A stretch of 64,000 nt of DNA from Paraburkholderia nodosa DSM 21604 (GTDB lineage Bacteria > Pseudomonadota > Gammaproteobacteria > Burkholderiales > Burkholderiaceae). Of the stretch, positions 1 to 7,961 are shown piece after piece (the first letter of the stretch is position 1; each line of letters starts with the position of its first letter). Location of the stretch: contig NZ_JAFA01000008.1 of NCBI RefSeq assembly GCF_000519185.1, positions 60,404-124,403 of the forward strand, read 5' to 3'. A model generated the notes under the pieces. It saw nothing but the letters and a program-made list of their open reading frames with translations, had not been told where the DNA came from and searched no databases. The translations under genes and the position numbers were made by a program.

Positions 1-510
1 GAGCGACGCGAACACGTGCTTGAGGCGATCGAGCACGTCTTCGATGCCCACCACGTTGAGGTAGCTTTCCTGCTGACCGGCAAACGACGCGTCAGGCAGG
101 TCTTCCGCTGTTGCCGACGAACGCACGGCGAACGAGAGCTCAGACGGCGAACCGTTCTGCAGCGTCTCGAAACCGGCGCGGATTTCCGCTTCGAGCTTCG
201 GCTGCAGCGGCGCGTCGATGATCCATTGACGGATCTCTTTGCCCGCTTCGGCCAGCGCCTTCACGTCGTCGACGTCGAACGTCTCCAGACGAGCGGCGAT
301 CCGTTCGGTCAGGTTGTTATGTTTCAGGAAGTCGCGGAACGCGAGCGCGGTCGTCGCGAAGCCCGTGGGCACGCGCACACCTGCCTCAGCCAACTGGCTG
401 ATCATTTCGCCGAGCGAGGCGTTCTTGCCGCCCACGATCTCGACATCGGTCATCCGCAACTGCTCGAAAGGCACTACATACGCCTGATCCTTGGCAACGG
501 TGTTAGTCAT
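1..510 (-). CDS. ppsA: Phosphoenolpyruvate synthase, N-terminal part (cut by window edge)
   Basis: Catalyses pyruvate + ATP + water to PEP + AMP + phosphate, the first step of gluconeogenesis from pyruvate. Only the first 170 residues are in the window; the family is about 800 residues long, so the rest lies left of base 1. The visible part is the ATP-grasp-like PPDK N-terminal domain: [11 protein letters not shown] near residue 27 and [20 protein letters not shown] near residues 136-155 are hallmark segments. The ATG at 508-510 is preceded on the minus strand by AGGGG at a suitable distance. It is divergent from the gene for its own regulator, ppsR, which supports the assignment. Truncation is due to the window only. 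Confidence 0.95.
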   Translation of the reverse strand, partial: MTNTVAKDQAYVVPFEQLRMTDVEIVGGKNASLGEMISQLAEAGVRVPTGFATTALAFRDFLKHNNLTERIAARLETFDVDDVKALAEAGKEIRQWIIDAPLQPKLEAEIRAGFETLQNGSPSELSFAVRSSATAEDLPDASFAGQQESYLNVVGIEDVLDRLKHVFASL

Positions 511-911
511 ACAAGCCCCTAAGTGTGAAAAAAATTCACGATTGCGCAAGTGGGCTCGAACGCGGTCCACTTATTGGAAGCGGATTCGCGTCTTGCGCAA
601 CCTGTTGGAGAAGCAATCGCTCACGGGGCGCGAACGAATTTCCATTCAATGGAAAAGCACGAAGATGCGCGCGAATCCATGGAGTTAGATGGAATCGCTG
701 CAAATTGACACCAGAATGCACCGCGATAGGCGGCTGTTTGGCGCGGTTGCACTGCAATTGCTTATCCAACAGGTTGCCGCTATTCTACCGTGCCGACTCT
801 GGAATTTGTGCCAGGCGGCGAGAATTGCCCCTCGGTCCCGCCGGACGGGGCTTTCCGGGCGCCCAAGCCTGTCCCGAGCGGCCCTGCAGCTCACGTACCC
901 AGCCTCAACCG
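511..911. other. ppsA-ppsR divergent intergenic region
   Basis: A 401-base gap between two divergent genes. Short open frames cross it, but none has a ribosome binding site or a recognisable product. It should hold both promoters. A TTGACA hexamer lies at 705-710 on the plus strand, but no good -10 follows at the right distance, so I do not call a promoter. A perfect 5-base inverted repeat lies just upstream of ppsA and is listed separately. Confidence 0.6.
525..539. promoter_or_regulatory. Inverted repeat in ppsA leader, possible operator
   Basis: gtgaa - five A - ttcac is a perfect inverted repeat 15 bases upstream of the ppsA start codon. Its position fits a repressor site or a small leader hairpin. 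It is short enough to arise by chance, and no regulator can be named from it. Confidence 0.25.
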
Positions 912-1727
912 ATGCCGCCTACCGTATTCATCGTCTCCGACGGTACCGGGATCACTGCCGAAACTTTCGCGCATTCGATCCTGTCGCAGTTCGACCAGAA
1001 ATTCCGCCTCGTGCGCGTGCCCTTCGTCGATTCGTCCGAAAAGGCCTACTCGACCGCCGAGAAGATCAACGAAGCCGCCGTGCAGGAAGGCCGCCGCCCG
1101 ATCGTGTTCACGACGCTCGTGGACAGCAACTCGAACGAGATCGTCAAGCGCGCGAATGCGCTCGTGATGGACATGTTCCAGACCTTCGTGGAGCCGCTCG
1201 AGCAGGAGCTGGAACTCAAGTCGAGCCACGCCATGGGCCGCGGCCACCAGAACGCCGACACCGACGAGTACAAGAACCGTATCGAGGCGATCAACTTCTC
1301 GCTCGCGCACGACGACGGCCAGTCCGACCGCAATCTCGCCGACGCCGACGTGATCCTCGTGGGCGTGTCGCGCAGCGGCAAGACGCCGACGAGCCTGTAT
1401 CTCGCGATGCAGTACGGTGTGAAGGCCGCGAACTACCCGCTCATCCCGGACGATTTCGAACGCGGCAAGCTGCCGAACGCGTTGCTGTCGCATCGCACGA
1501 AGATATTCGGCCTCTCGATCGATCCACAGCGCCTGACCGAGATCCGCAACGAGCGGCGCCCGGGCAGCAAGTACGCCGCGCTGGAAAATTGCCGCTACGA
1601 GGTCAACGAAGCCGAAGCGATGATGCGGCGCGAAGGCATCAAGTGGCTCTCGTCGACGCACAAGTCGATCGAGGAAATCGCCACCACGATCCTGCAGGAA
1701 ATCCGCATCGACAAGCCGTCGTATTGA
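912..1727 (+). CDS. ppsR: PEP synthase regulatory protein (kinase/pyrophosphorylase)
   Basis: Bifunctional regulator of PEP synthase: in this family (DUF299/PSRP) it inactivates PpsA by ADP-dependent phosphorylation of an active-site threonine and reactivates it by phosphate-dependent phosphorolysis. The 271-residue product has the expected length. It starts with the family signature FIVSDGTGITAETF (residues 5-18) and has the P-loop-like GVSRSGKT at about residues 151-158. The frame is open much further upstream, but homology begins at the ATG at 912, so that start is chosen. Divergent pairing with ppsA is the usual arrangement in beta-proteobacteria. Confidence 0.95.
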   Translation: MPPTVFIVSDGTGITAETFAHSILSQFDQKFRLVRVPFVDSSEKAYSTAEKINEAAVQEGRRPIVFTTLVDSNSNEIVKRANALVMDMFQTFVEPLEQELELKSSHAMGRGHQNADTDEYKNRIEAINFSLAHDDGQSDRNLADADVILVGVSRSGKTPTSLYLAMQYGVKAANYPLIPDDFERGKLPNALLSHRTKIFGLSIDPQRLTEIRNERRPGSKYAALENCRYEVNEAEAMMRREGIKWLSSTHKSIEEIATTILQEIRIDKPSY

Positions 1728-1745
1728 AACGGCGCGCCTGAAACG

Positions 1746-1775
1746 AAAAAGCCCGCGTCTGAGCGGGCTTTTTTA
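1746..1775. terminator. Bidirectional intrinsic terminator
   Basis: Stem gcccgc (1751-1756) pairs with gcgggc (1762-1767), flanked by A5 on the left and T6 on the right. It lies between the convergent ends of ppsR and the RNA methyltransferase gene and can serve both. Confidence 0.85.
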
Positions 1776-1794
1776 TTGCTCGCCGGCGCGAGGG

Positions 1795-2580
1795 TCAACG
1801 TACGTGCCGCTGCTGCCGGCACTGCTCGAACACGCACACGGCCGCCGCTGCCGCGACGTTGAGCGACTCCATGCCGCCCGGCTGCGGAATCGTCACGCGC
1901 AGCGCGGCCGCGTCGCGCCATACCTGCGAGACACCCGCTCCTTCGTTGCCGAACACCCACGCGACCTGCCCCGTGAGATCGGCCTCGTCGATCGCCTGCG
2001 CGCCATGCGAATCGGTGATGACCACCGGCACGCCAAGCATCTCGACGAGCGCTTCGGTCTCCACGTTCTCGTAGACCTGCAAGAGGAAATGCGCGCCCAT
2101 CGCCGAGCGCAGCACCTTCGACGACCACACGTAGGCCGTGCCGGGCGTGCAGAACACCTTGTCGATGCCGGCCGCCGCCGCGCTGCGCAGGATCGAGCCG
2201 ACGTTGCCGGCGTCCTGCAGTCCGTCGAGCACGAGGCAGGTCGAGCCGACGCGCTCGGGCAATTGCGCTTCAGGCATATCGACGAGCAGCAGCAACCCCA
2301 CGCCGTGCACGACGTTCGAGAGCTGCCCGAAGAGCGCATCGGGCAGTGTGATCACGCGGCGCTCGTCCACGCGGGCGACGATCGCCTGCGCTTCTTCATG
2401 CGCGAGCGCGCCTTCGGTCACGACGCAGTATTCGGGCTGCGTGCCGCCGTCGAGCCACGCGCTCGCGAGATGGAAGCCTTCGAGCAGGGCTTGATGGCTG
2501 CGCCGCTGTTGATGCGTCGAGCCGGCGAGCGCCTTCAGGCGCTTGTAGAGCGGATTGTCGCGCGAGGTAATGGCTTTCAC
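1795..2580 (-). CDS. SpoU/TrmH-family RNA methyltransferase
   Basis: S-adenosylmethionine-dependent 2'-O-ribose methyltransferase of the SPOUT (trefoil-knot) class; the rRNA or tRNA target cannot be set from sequence. The 261-residue protein has a short N-terminal substrate-binding domain and then the three knot motifs: motif 1 LDGLQDAGNVGSILRSA, motif 2 WVFGNEGAGVS and motif 3 IPQPGGMESLNVAAAAA. The start is GTG at 2578-2580, giving the usual N-terminus MKAITSRDNP; no upstream in-frame start fits better. It follows rnhB by 103 bases and may be the last gene of the long envelope operon. It could be an RlmB-like enzyme. Confidence 0.88.
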   Translation of the reverse strand: MKAITSRDNPLYKRLKALAGSTHQQRRSHQALLEGFHLASAWLDGGTQPEYCVVTEGALAHEEAQAIVARVDERRVITLPDALFGQLSNVVHGVGLLLLVDMPEAQLPERVGSTCLVLDGLQDAGNVGSILRSAAAAGIDKVFCTPGTAYVWSSKVLRSAMGAHFLLQVYENVETEALVEMLGVPVVITDSHGAQAIDEADLTGQVAWVFGNEGAGVSQVWRDAAALRVTIPQPGGMESLNVAAAAAVCVFEQCRQQRHVR

Positions 2581-2683
2581 GGGCGGCTCTGGCGTGTCAA
2601 ATGAGGATCGGGAGATAGAAAAACTGCGGCGCCGGCACTACGCGAAACGGCGCGGGCTCGCGCGAGACGCCGTCAGCGGCGGC

Positions 2684-3472
2684 TCAAGGCAGCGGCGCGA
2701 ACGCGTCGTCTGCTTCGAGGCCGGCGGCGTCGCTGACCGCCATCGAAACACCGGTCAGGACGATGCCGTGCAGCGCATAGGCGTCGCGCACGGGCGCGAA
2801 CGAGCGCCGATGATGCTCGCACGGACCGTGCACGCGCAACGCTTCGAGGTGCTGCGGTGTGCCGTAGCCTGCATGGGCGTCGAAACCGTAATGCGGGTGG
2901 ACTTGGTGCAGATCGACCAGCATGCGGTCGCGCGTGACCTTGGCGATGATCGACGCCGCCGAAATGCTCGGCACGAGCGCGTCGCCGCCGATCACCGCCT
3001 CGCCGCGCACCGGCATCACCGGGCAGCGATTGCCGTCGATCTTCGCGAGCGTCGGCACGATGCTCAAACCCTCGACCGCACGCCGCATCGCCAGCATCGT
3101 CGCGTGCAGGATGTTGAGCGTGTCGATTTCCTCGACGCTCGCCGACGCGACGCACCACGCGAGCGAGCGTTCGACGATGCGCTCGTAGAGCGTTTCGCGC
3201 GCCTGCGCCGTCAGCACCTTCGAATCGTTGAGCCCGCGAATCGGCCGGGCCGGATCGAGAATCACGGCCGCCGCGACCACCGGCCCGGCGAGCGGCCCGC
3301 GGCCGGCCTCGTCCACGCCGCAGATCACGTCGTCCGGCGATTCGAACAGCAGTCCGGCCTGCCGCGCCGCCTTGCGACGCGCGGCGAGCTTCAGCGCCGC
3401 CTGCGACGGCGGCTTTTTCATCGCCGGCGCTGTCGTGCGCCTGGTCGTGCGCTTGATCGTGTCCTCGCTCAT
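2684..3472 (-). CDS. rnhB: Ribonuclease HII
   Basis: Cleaves the RNA strand of RNA-DNA hybrids and nicks 5' of single ribonucleotides in DNA. The 262-residue product contains the type 2 RNase H core: [15 protein letters not shown] with two catalytic acids near residue 50, then KIDGN and the [13 protein letters not shown] segment. The start at 3472 gives a basic N-terminal tail (about 45 residues, Thr/Arg/Lys-rich) not present in short homologues; an internal ATG at 3421 would give a more compact enzyme. Its ATG overlaps the lpxB stop by four bases (ATGA), indicating translational coupling. The lpxB-rnhB order is conserved in proteobacteria. Confidence 0.95.
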   Translation of the reverse strand: MSEDTIKRTTRRTTAPAMKKPPSQAALKLAARRKAARQAGLLFESPDDVICGVDEAGRGPLAGPVVAAAVILDPARPIRGLNDSKVLTAQARETLYERIVERSLAWCVASASVEEIDTLNILHATMLAMRRAVEGLSIVPTLAKIDGNRCPVMPVRGEAVIGGDALVPSISAASIIAKVTRDRMLVDLHQVHPHYGFDAHAGYGTPQHLEALRVHGPCEHHRRSFAPVRDAYALHGIVLTGVSMAVSDAAGLEADDAFAPLP

Positions 3473-4638
3473 GCGCGCCCCTTTCGGCCTTCGACGATGC
3501 GCGCGACCACCTCGGCCGCGCGCTCCGCGGTGTTCTGGCGCAGGGTCAGATGCATCTGCGTGAACACCTCGGTCAGCGTGCGCCGGTTTGCCTCGTCCTG
3601 CAACTGCGTGAGCGTCGCGTCGGCAAGCGCCTCCGGCGTCGCGAAATGCTGCAGGATTTCCGGCACGACGAAGCGGCCAGCGAGAATGTTCGGCAGGCCC
3701 ACGTAAGGCAGATAGGCCTGGCGGCGCATGATCTGCCCCGTGAGCCAGGGCACCTTGTAGGAGATGACCATCGGCTTCTTGAGCAGCGCCGCTTCGAGCG
3801 TGACCGTGCCGCTCTTCACGAGGATCGCGTCGGCGGCCGTCATGGCGAGTTGCGACTGGCCGTCGATGATCGTGAGCGCGAGGCCCTGATGCGCGTTCGC
3901 GAGTTCCTGCAGCTGCGCGTGGATAGCCGGCGTTGCCGCCGGCATCACGAAACGCAGTGCCGGCTCGCGCCGCTGCATGATCTGCATCGCGTCGAAGAAA
4001 GTCGGGCCGATCAGGTTGATTTCCGAGCGGCGGCTGCCCGGCAGCACCGCGATCACCGGGCCGCTTTCCGGCATGCCCAGTGTGCGGCGCGCGCCGGTCA
4101 TGTCCGGTTCGAGCGGAATCTCGTCGGCGAGCGGATGACCCACGTACGACGCCGCCACCCCGGACTTCTCGAGGAGCGCCGTTTCGAACGGAAACACGCA
4201 CAGCATGTGATCCACGGCCTTCTGGATCTTCTTGATACGCCCGCCACGCCACGCCCAGATCGACGGGCAGACGAAGTGGATCGTCGGAATGCCCGCGTCG
4301 CGCAGCGCGTGCTCGAGGCCGAAGTTGAAGTCAGGCGCGTCCACGCCGATGAACGCGTCCGGCGGTTCGGCCAGCAGCTGATGCTTGAGTTCGTTGCGGA
4401 TGCGCAGAATCTCGGGGATGTGCCGCAGCGCCTCGACGTAGCCGCGCACCGAGAGCTTTTCCATCGGCCAGTGCGCGTCGAAGCCAGCGGCCATCATGCG
4501 CGGACCACCGATTCCGTAGTACTGCGTAGTGTCGGGCAAGCGGGCTTTGAGACCCGCGAGCAGTGACGACGCAAGCAGGTCGCCGGACGGCTCGCCGGCG
4601 ACCATCGCAAGGCGTAGCGGACGCGTTTGCAGCGCCAT
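3469..4638 (-). CDS. lpxB: Lipid-A-disaccharide synthase
   Basis: Membrane-associated glycosyltransferase (GT19) joining UDP-2,3-diacylglucosamine and lipid X to form the tetra-acyl lipid A disaccharide. The 389-residue length is typical. Family segments include [19 protein letters not shown] at the N-terminus, [24 protein letters not shown] and the GSRRSEI stretch. It follows lpxA by three bases and overlaps rnhB by four, so translation of the three is probably coupled. No oddities were seen. Confidence 0.97.
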   Translation of the reverse strand: MALQTRPLRLAMVAGEPSGDLLASSLLAGLKARLPDTTQYYGIGGPRMMAAGFDAHWPMEKLSVRGYVEALRHIPEILRIRNELKHQLLAEPPDAFIGVDAPDFNFGLEHALRDAGIPTIHFVCPSIWAWRGGRIKKIQKAVDHMLCVFPFETALLEKSGVAASYVGHPLADEIPLEPDMTGARRTLGMPESGPVIAVLPGSRRSEINLIGPTFFDAMQIMQRREPALRFVMPAATPAIHAQLQELANAHQGLALTIIDGQSQLAMTAADAILVKSGTVTLEAALLKKPMVISYKVPWLTGQIMRRQAYLPYVGLPNILAGRFVVPEILQHFATPEALADATLTQLQDEANRRTLTEVFTQMHLTLRQNTAERAAEVVARIVEGRKGRA

Positions 4639-4641
4639 CGA

Positions 4642-5430
4642 TCAGCGAATGATGCCGCGTTGCGACTGCTCGACGAAGTCGAGCAGCGCCTTCACGTGCA
4701 CGTCGCCGTCGCCGCCCGCCTGCGCGAGGTCGGCGAGCTGCACCTTCGCCTCTTCGAGCGAGAGCCCGTTCTTGTAGAGCGTGCGATACGCCGAGCGCAG
4801 CGCGGAAATCGCGTCAGCCGAAAAGCCGCGACGGCGCAGACCTTCGACGTTGATGCCGTGCGGCACCGCCTTGTTGCCGGCGGCGATTACGAACGGCGGC
4901 ACGTCCTGCACGAGCGCCGAGGCGCCGCCGACCATCGAATGCGCGCCAATGCGCACGAACTGGTGCACGCCGGTCATGCCACCGACGATCGCGTGGTCTT
5001 CGACGAACACGTGGCCCGCGAGCTGCGCGTTGCTCGACATGATGACGTTGTTGCCCAGACGGCAGTCGTGGCCCACGTGCACGTAGGCCATGACCCAGTT
5101 GTCGTCGCCAATGATCGTGACGCCGGTGTCCTGCACCGTGCCCGTATGCAGCGTCGTGAACTCGCGGATGGTGTTGCGGCTGCCGATCACGAGCTTCGTG
5201 GGCTCGCCCTTGTACTTCATGTCCTGCGGACGGCCGCCGATCGACGCGTAGTGGCCGATTGTGTTGTCTTCGCCAATCGTCGTGTGGCCTTCCAGCACGC
5301 TATGCGAACCGACCTTCGTGCGCGCACCGATGGTGACGTTCGCACCGATGACCGCGAACGGCCCGATTTCGACCGATTCGTCGATCTGCGCGCCAGACTC
5401 GACGACTGCAGTGGGATGGATCCTGCTCAT
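4642..5430 (-). CDS. lpxA: UDP-N-acetylglucosamine acyltransferase
   Basis: First enzyme of lipid A synthesis: transfers a 3-hydroxyacyl chain from ACP to the 3-OH of UDP-GlcNAc in the cytoplasm. The 262-residue protein is a left-handed beta-helix built from hexapeptide repeats over roughly residues 1-190, with the conserved LAGHV and [10 protein letters not shown] histidine segments, followed by a helical C-terminal domain ([20 protein letters not shown]). It sits between fabZ and lpxB, the standard order. Confidence 0.97.
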   Translation of the reverse strand: MSRIHPTAVVESGAQIDESVEIGPFAVIGANVTIGARTKVGSHSVLEGHTTIGEDNTIGHYASIGGRPQDMKYKGEPTKLVIGSRNTIREFTTLHTGTVQDTGVTIIGDDNWVMAYVHVGHDCRLGNNVIMSSNAQLAGHVFVEDHAIVGGMTGVHQFVRIGAHSMVGGASALVQDVPPFVIAAGNKAVPHGINVEGLRRRGFSADAISALRSAYRTLYKNGLSLEEAKVQLADLAQAGGDGDVHVKALLDFVEQSQRGIIR

Positions 5431-5508
5431 TCGTCCTCGCTCTCCGATTCTGTTTCCGTGCGCCGGCGCCTCGAGGTCAAGGCGCGCTGCGGCATGCGGC
5501 GGCGCTTC

Positions 5509-5973
5509 TTATTGCGCCGCGTCCATTTTCTTGACGGTGCACATGAGTTCTGCCTCGCAGGCCACAGAGCCTTCCACTTCGGCCACCGCCTTGAACTTCC
5601 AGATGCCGCGCATGTAGCGCTCGAACGTCACGTTGAGGATGAGCTGGTCGCCCGGCTCGACCACGCGCTTGAAGCGCGCCCCGTCGATGCCCACGAAGTA
5701 GTACAGCGTATTCTCGAAGTCCTGCTCTTCCTCCGAGAATGTGAGCAGCGCGGCGGTTTGCGCCAGCGCCTCGAGAATCATCACGCCGGGCATGACCGGA
5801 CGCTGCGGGAAGTGTCCCGTGAAAAAGGGCTCGTTGACCGTCACGTTCTTCAACGCCTTGATGCTCTTGTGCGGCTCCAGCTCGATGACCCGGTCCACCA
5901 TCAGGAACGGATAGCGGTGCGGCAGCAGCGTGAGAATCTTGTGGATGTCGAAGTTGAGTTTTTCGATGTTCAT
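5509..5973 (-). CDS. fabZ: 3-hydroxyacyl-ACP dehydratase
   Basis: Hot-dog-fold dehydratase of fatty acid elongation; competes with LpxA and LpxD for 3-hydroxyacyl-ACP and so balances membrane phospholipid against lipid A. The 154-residue product has the active-site motif [20 protein letters not shown], which supplies the catalytic His, and a Glu on the following helix. The ATG at 5973 gives the usual short N-terminus [14 protein letters not shown]; the open frame upstream has no homology. It lies between lpxD and lpxA. Confidence 0.97.
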   Translation of the reverse strand: MNIEKLNFDIHKILTLLPHRYPFLMVDRVIELEPHKSIKALKNVTVNEPFFTGHFPQRPVMPGVMILEALAQTAALLTFSEEEQDFENTLYYFVGIDGARFKRVVEPGDQLILNVTFERYMRGIWKFKAVAEVEGSVACEAELMCTVKKMDAAQ

Positions 5974-6097
5974 GGTGGTTCTGCTCACGCAGGAATTGCG
6001 CGTGTGACTTTCGATTTCGATATTCGAGGCGTCTGACCAAACACGCCCGCGCTGACGCGAAGTATGCGCCACGCCCGGGCTCCCGTGCATGCGTATT

Positions 6098-6156
6098 GCC
6101 CCGGGCGGGTAGCCCCGGGCGGGAAGCCCCGGGCGGGCAGCCCCGGGCAGCCCCGG
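6098..6156. repeat. GC-rich 14-bp tandem repeat in the fabZ-lpxD gap
   Basis: Three copies of gccccgggcggg plus a two-base spacer (ta, aa, ca) are followed by two shorter copies (gccccgggca and gccccgg), 59 bases in all. The unit contains the palindrome cccggg, so the array can fold into alternative hairpins in the RNA between lpxD and fabZ. It lies in a 254-base intergenic region that holds no gene. Confidence 0.85.
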
Positions 6157-6227
6157 TTTGCTCGTCCGCGACGCAAAGCGGCGCGCCGCTCCCGCGACAC
6201 GCCGCCCGCTACCTCGATACTGCTTTC

Positions 6228-7301
6228 TTATTCGCCCGGCGGCTTCTGGGCAACCGCCGCCTCGAGCGCCTTGATACGGTCGCGCAGCTTGTCGATGTTA
6301 CGCAACAGCGCGGCGCTCTTGTTCCAGTCGGCGTGATCGACCGCGGGGAAAGCGCTCGTGTAGATGCCTGCCTTCGGCAACGACTTCGAGACACCCGACT
6401 TCGCCGTGACGATCACGTAGTCGCCCAGCGTGACGTGCCCCGCGATGCCCACTGCACCGCCGATCATGCAATGGCGTCCGATCGTCGTGCTGCCCGCAAT
6501 GCCGGCGCAGCCCGCGATGACCGTGTACGCGCCGATCCTGCAGTTGTGGCCGATCTGCACGAGGTTGTCGATCTTCACGCATTCCTCGATGATCGTATCG
6601 GCCATCGCGCCGCGGTCGATCGTGGTGTTCGCGCCGATCTCGACGTCCGGCCCGATGGCCACGCCGCCCACCTGCGGAATCTTGACCCAGCTGCCCGTGC
6701 GCGCGTCGCCCTCGCCCGTGAAATCGGGGGCGAAACCAAAGCCGTCCGAGCCGATCACGGCGCCGGCATGCACGATGGCGCGCGCGCCAAGCTTGCAGCT
6801 GTGGTAGACGGTCACGCCCGGATACAGGTGCGAGCCCTCACCCACCTCGGTGCCGCGGCCGATGAAGACGTTCGCGTCGAGCCGCACGTTTTCCCCGATC
6901 ACCGCGCCCGCTTCGACCGTGACGTTCGGGCCGATCACCGCGCTCGCGGCAACCTGCGCCTTCGCGTCGACGTGGGCGCTGGCGTGGATGCCCGGCTGCG
7001 CCTTCGGCGCGGCGAGGTCGATATACGCCTGCGCGACACGCGCGAAGTAAGCATACGGATTCGGTGTGACGATGAAGTTGCGTCCTTCGCGCGATGCGAG
7101 CTTCTCGAGATCGCCGGGGCTGATGAGCACCGCGCCCGCGCCGGTCGTCTCGACCTGCGCGAGATACTTGGGATTGGCGAGGAACGCGAGCTGTTGCGGA
7201 CCGGCCTGGTCGAGCGGCGCCAGCGAACTGACGCGTTGCGTCGCATCGCCCACCACCTCGCCGCCGAACCGCCCGACGATGTCCTCAAGCGTAAATGCCA
7301 T
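6228..7301 (-). CDS. lpxD: UDP-3-O-(3-hydroxyacyl)glucosamine N-acyltransferase
   Basis: Third acylation step of lipid A synthesis, adding an N-linked 3-hydroxyacyl chain from ACP. The 357-residue protein has an N-terminal uridine-binding domain (about residues 1-100, including [10 protein letters not shown]), a hexapeptide-repeat beta-helix (about 105-310) with the catalytic-region segment [20 protein letters not shown], and a C-terminal helix ([13 protein letters not shown]). It follows skp by 37 bases in the standard skp-lpxD-fabZ-lpxA-lpxB order. Confidence 0.97.
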   Translation of the reverse strand: MAFTLEDIVGRFGGEVVGDATQRVSSLAPLDQAGPQQLAFLANPKYLAQVETTGAGAVLISPGDLEKLASREGRNFIVTPNPYAYFARVAQAYIDLAAPKAQPGIHASAHVDAKAQVAASAVIGPNVTVEAGAVIGENVRLDANVFIGRGTEVGEGSHLYPGVTVYHSCKLGARAIVHAGAVIGSDGFGFAPDFTGEGDARTGSWVKIPQVGGVAIGPDVEIGANTTIDRGAMADTIIEECVKIDNLVQIGHNCRIGAYTVIAGCAGIAGSTTIGRHCMIGGAVGIAGHVTLGDYVIVTAKSGVSKSLPKAGIYTSAFPAVDHADWNKSAALLRNIDKLRDRIKALEAAVAQKPPGE

Positions 7302-7338
7302 GCGCGTGCTGCTCCTGCCTTAGTTGCTTTTACTTGCC

Positions 7339-7896
7339 TTAGTTGCTGCTGCTACTGCCGCCCGCACTATTCGCTGCGAGCGCCTTCAGCACCTGATCGG
7401 TGATGTCGATGCGCGGGCTCACGTACACCGCTTCCTGCACGATCAGGTCGTAATGCTGCTGCTCGGCGATCTGCTTGATCACCTTGTTCGCCCGGTCGAG
7501 CACCGCGGCCAGTTCCTCATTGCGGCGCTGGTTCAGGTCTTCGCGGAATTCGCGCTGCTTGCGCTGAAAGTCGCTGTCGAGCGCGGACAGGTCGCGCTGC
7601 TTCGATGCGCGATCGGTCGGCGACATCGACGGGCCGTTCTTGTCGAGCGAATCGGACATCGACTTCAGGCGCTGCGCCATGTCCTGCAGATCCTTGTCGC
7701 GCTTGGCGAACTCGGCTTCGAGCTTGGTCTGCGCGGCCTTCGCGGGAACGGATTCGCGCAGGATGCGATCGGAGTTCACCGCCGCGATCCTGGCTTCCTG
7801 CGCCTGCGCCACGCCCATGCCAAAACCGAGGAGCGCCAGCGACACGGTCATCGCCCCGATCGTCCGTCTGGAAAACATACCCGTTAGCAAAGTCAT
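7339..7896 (-). CDS. skp: Periplasmic OmpH/Skp-family chaperone
   Basis: Trimeric periplasmic chaperone that holds unfolded outer-membrane proteins on the way to the BAM complex. A Sec signal peptide covers about residues 1-32 (hydrophobic MTVSLALLGFGMG core, then VAQAQ). Two long charged helices follow, rich in K, R, D, E and Q (about residues 50-150), matching the tentacle coiled coils. Start choice: ATG at 7896 has AGGA nine bases upstream; the internal ATG at 7878 (MFSRRT) also gives a valid signal peptide. It lies directly downstream of bamA. Confidence 0.9.
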   Translation of the reverse strand: MTLLTGMFSRRTIGAMTVSLALLGFGMGVAQAQEARIAAVNSDRILRESVPAKAAQTKLEAEFAKRDKDLQDMAQRLKSMSDSLDKNGPSMSPTDRASKQRDLSALDSDFQRKQREFREDLNQRRNEELAAVLDRANKVIKQIAEQQHYDLIVQEAVYVSPRIDITDQVLKALAANSAGGSSSSN

Positions 7897-7961
7897 CCTC
7901 TCGTTTCCTGGATTCCGGCGCCGCGCGCTGCGCGCGCAACGAACGCCGGGCAAAACATACG

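Noticed and set aside
705..733. TTGACA-based ppsR promoter
   Set aside because: The -35 hexamer is perfect, but no acceptable -10 lies 16-18 bases downstream.
4627..6036. 469-residue plus-strand frame opposite lpxA and fabZ
   Set aside because: Composition dominated by Arg, His and Val with no fold features; it is the shadow of two well-conserved genes.
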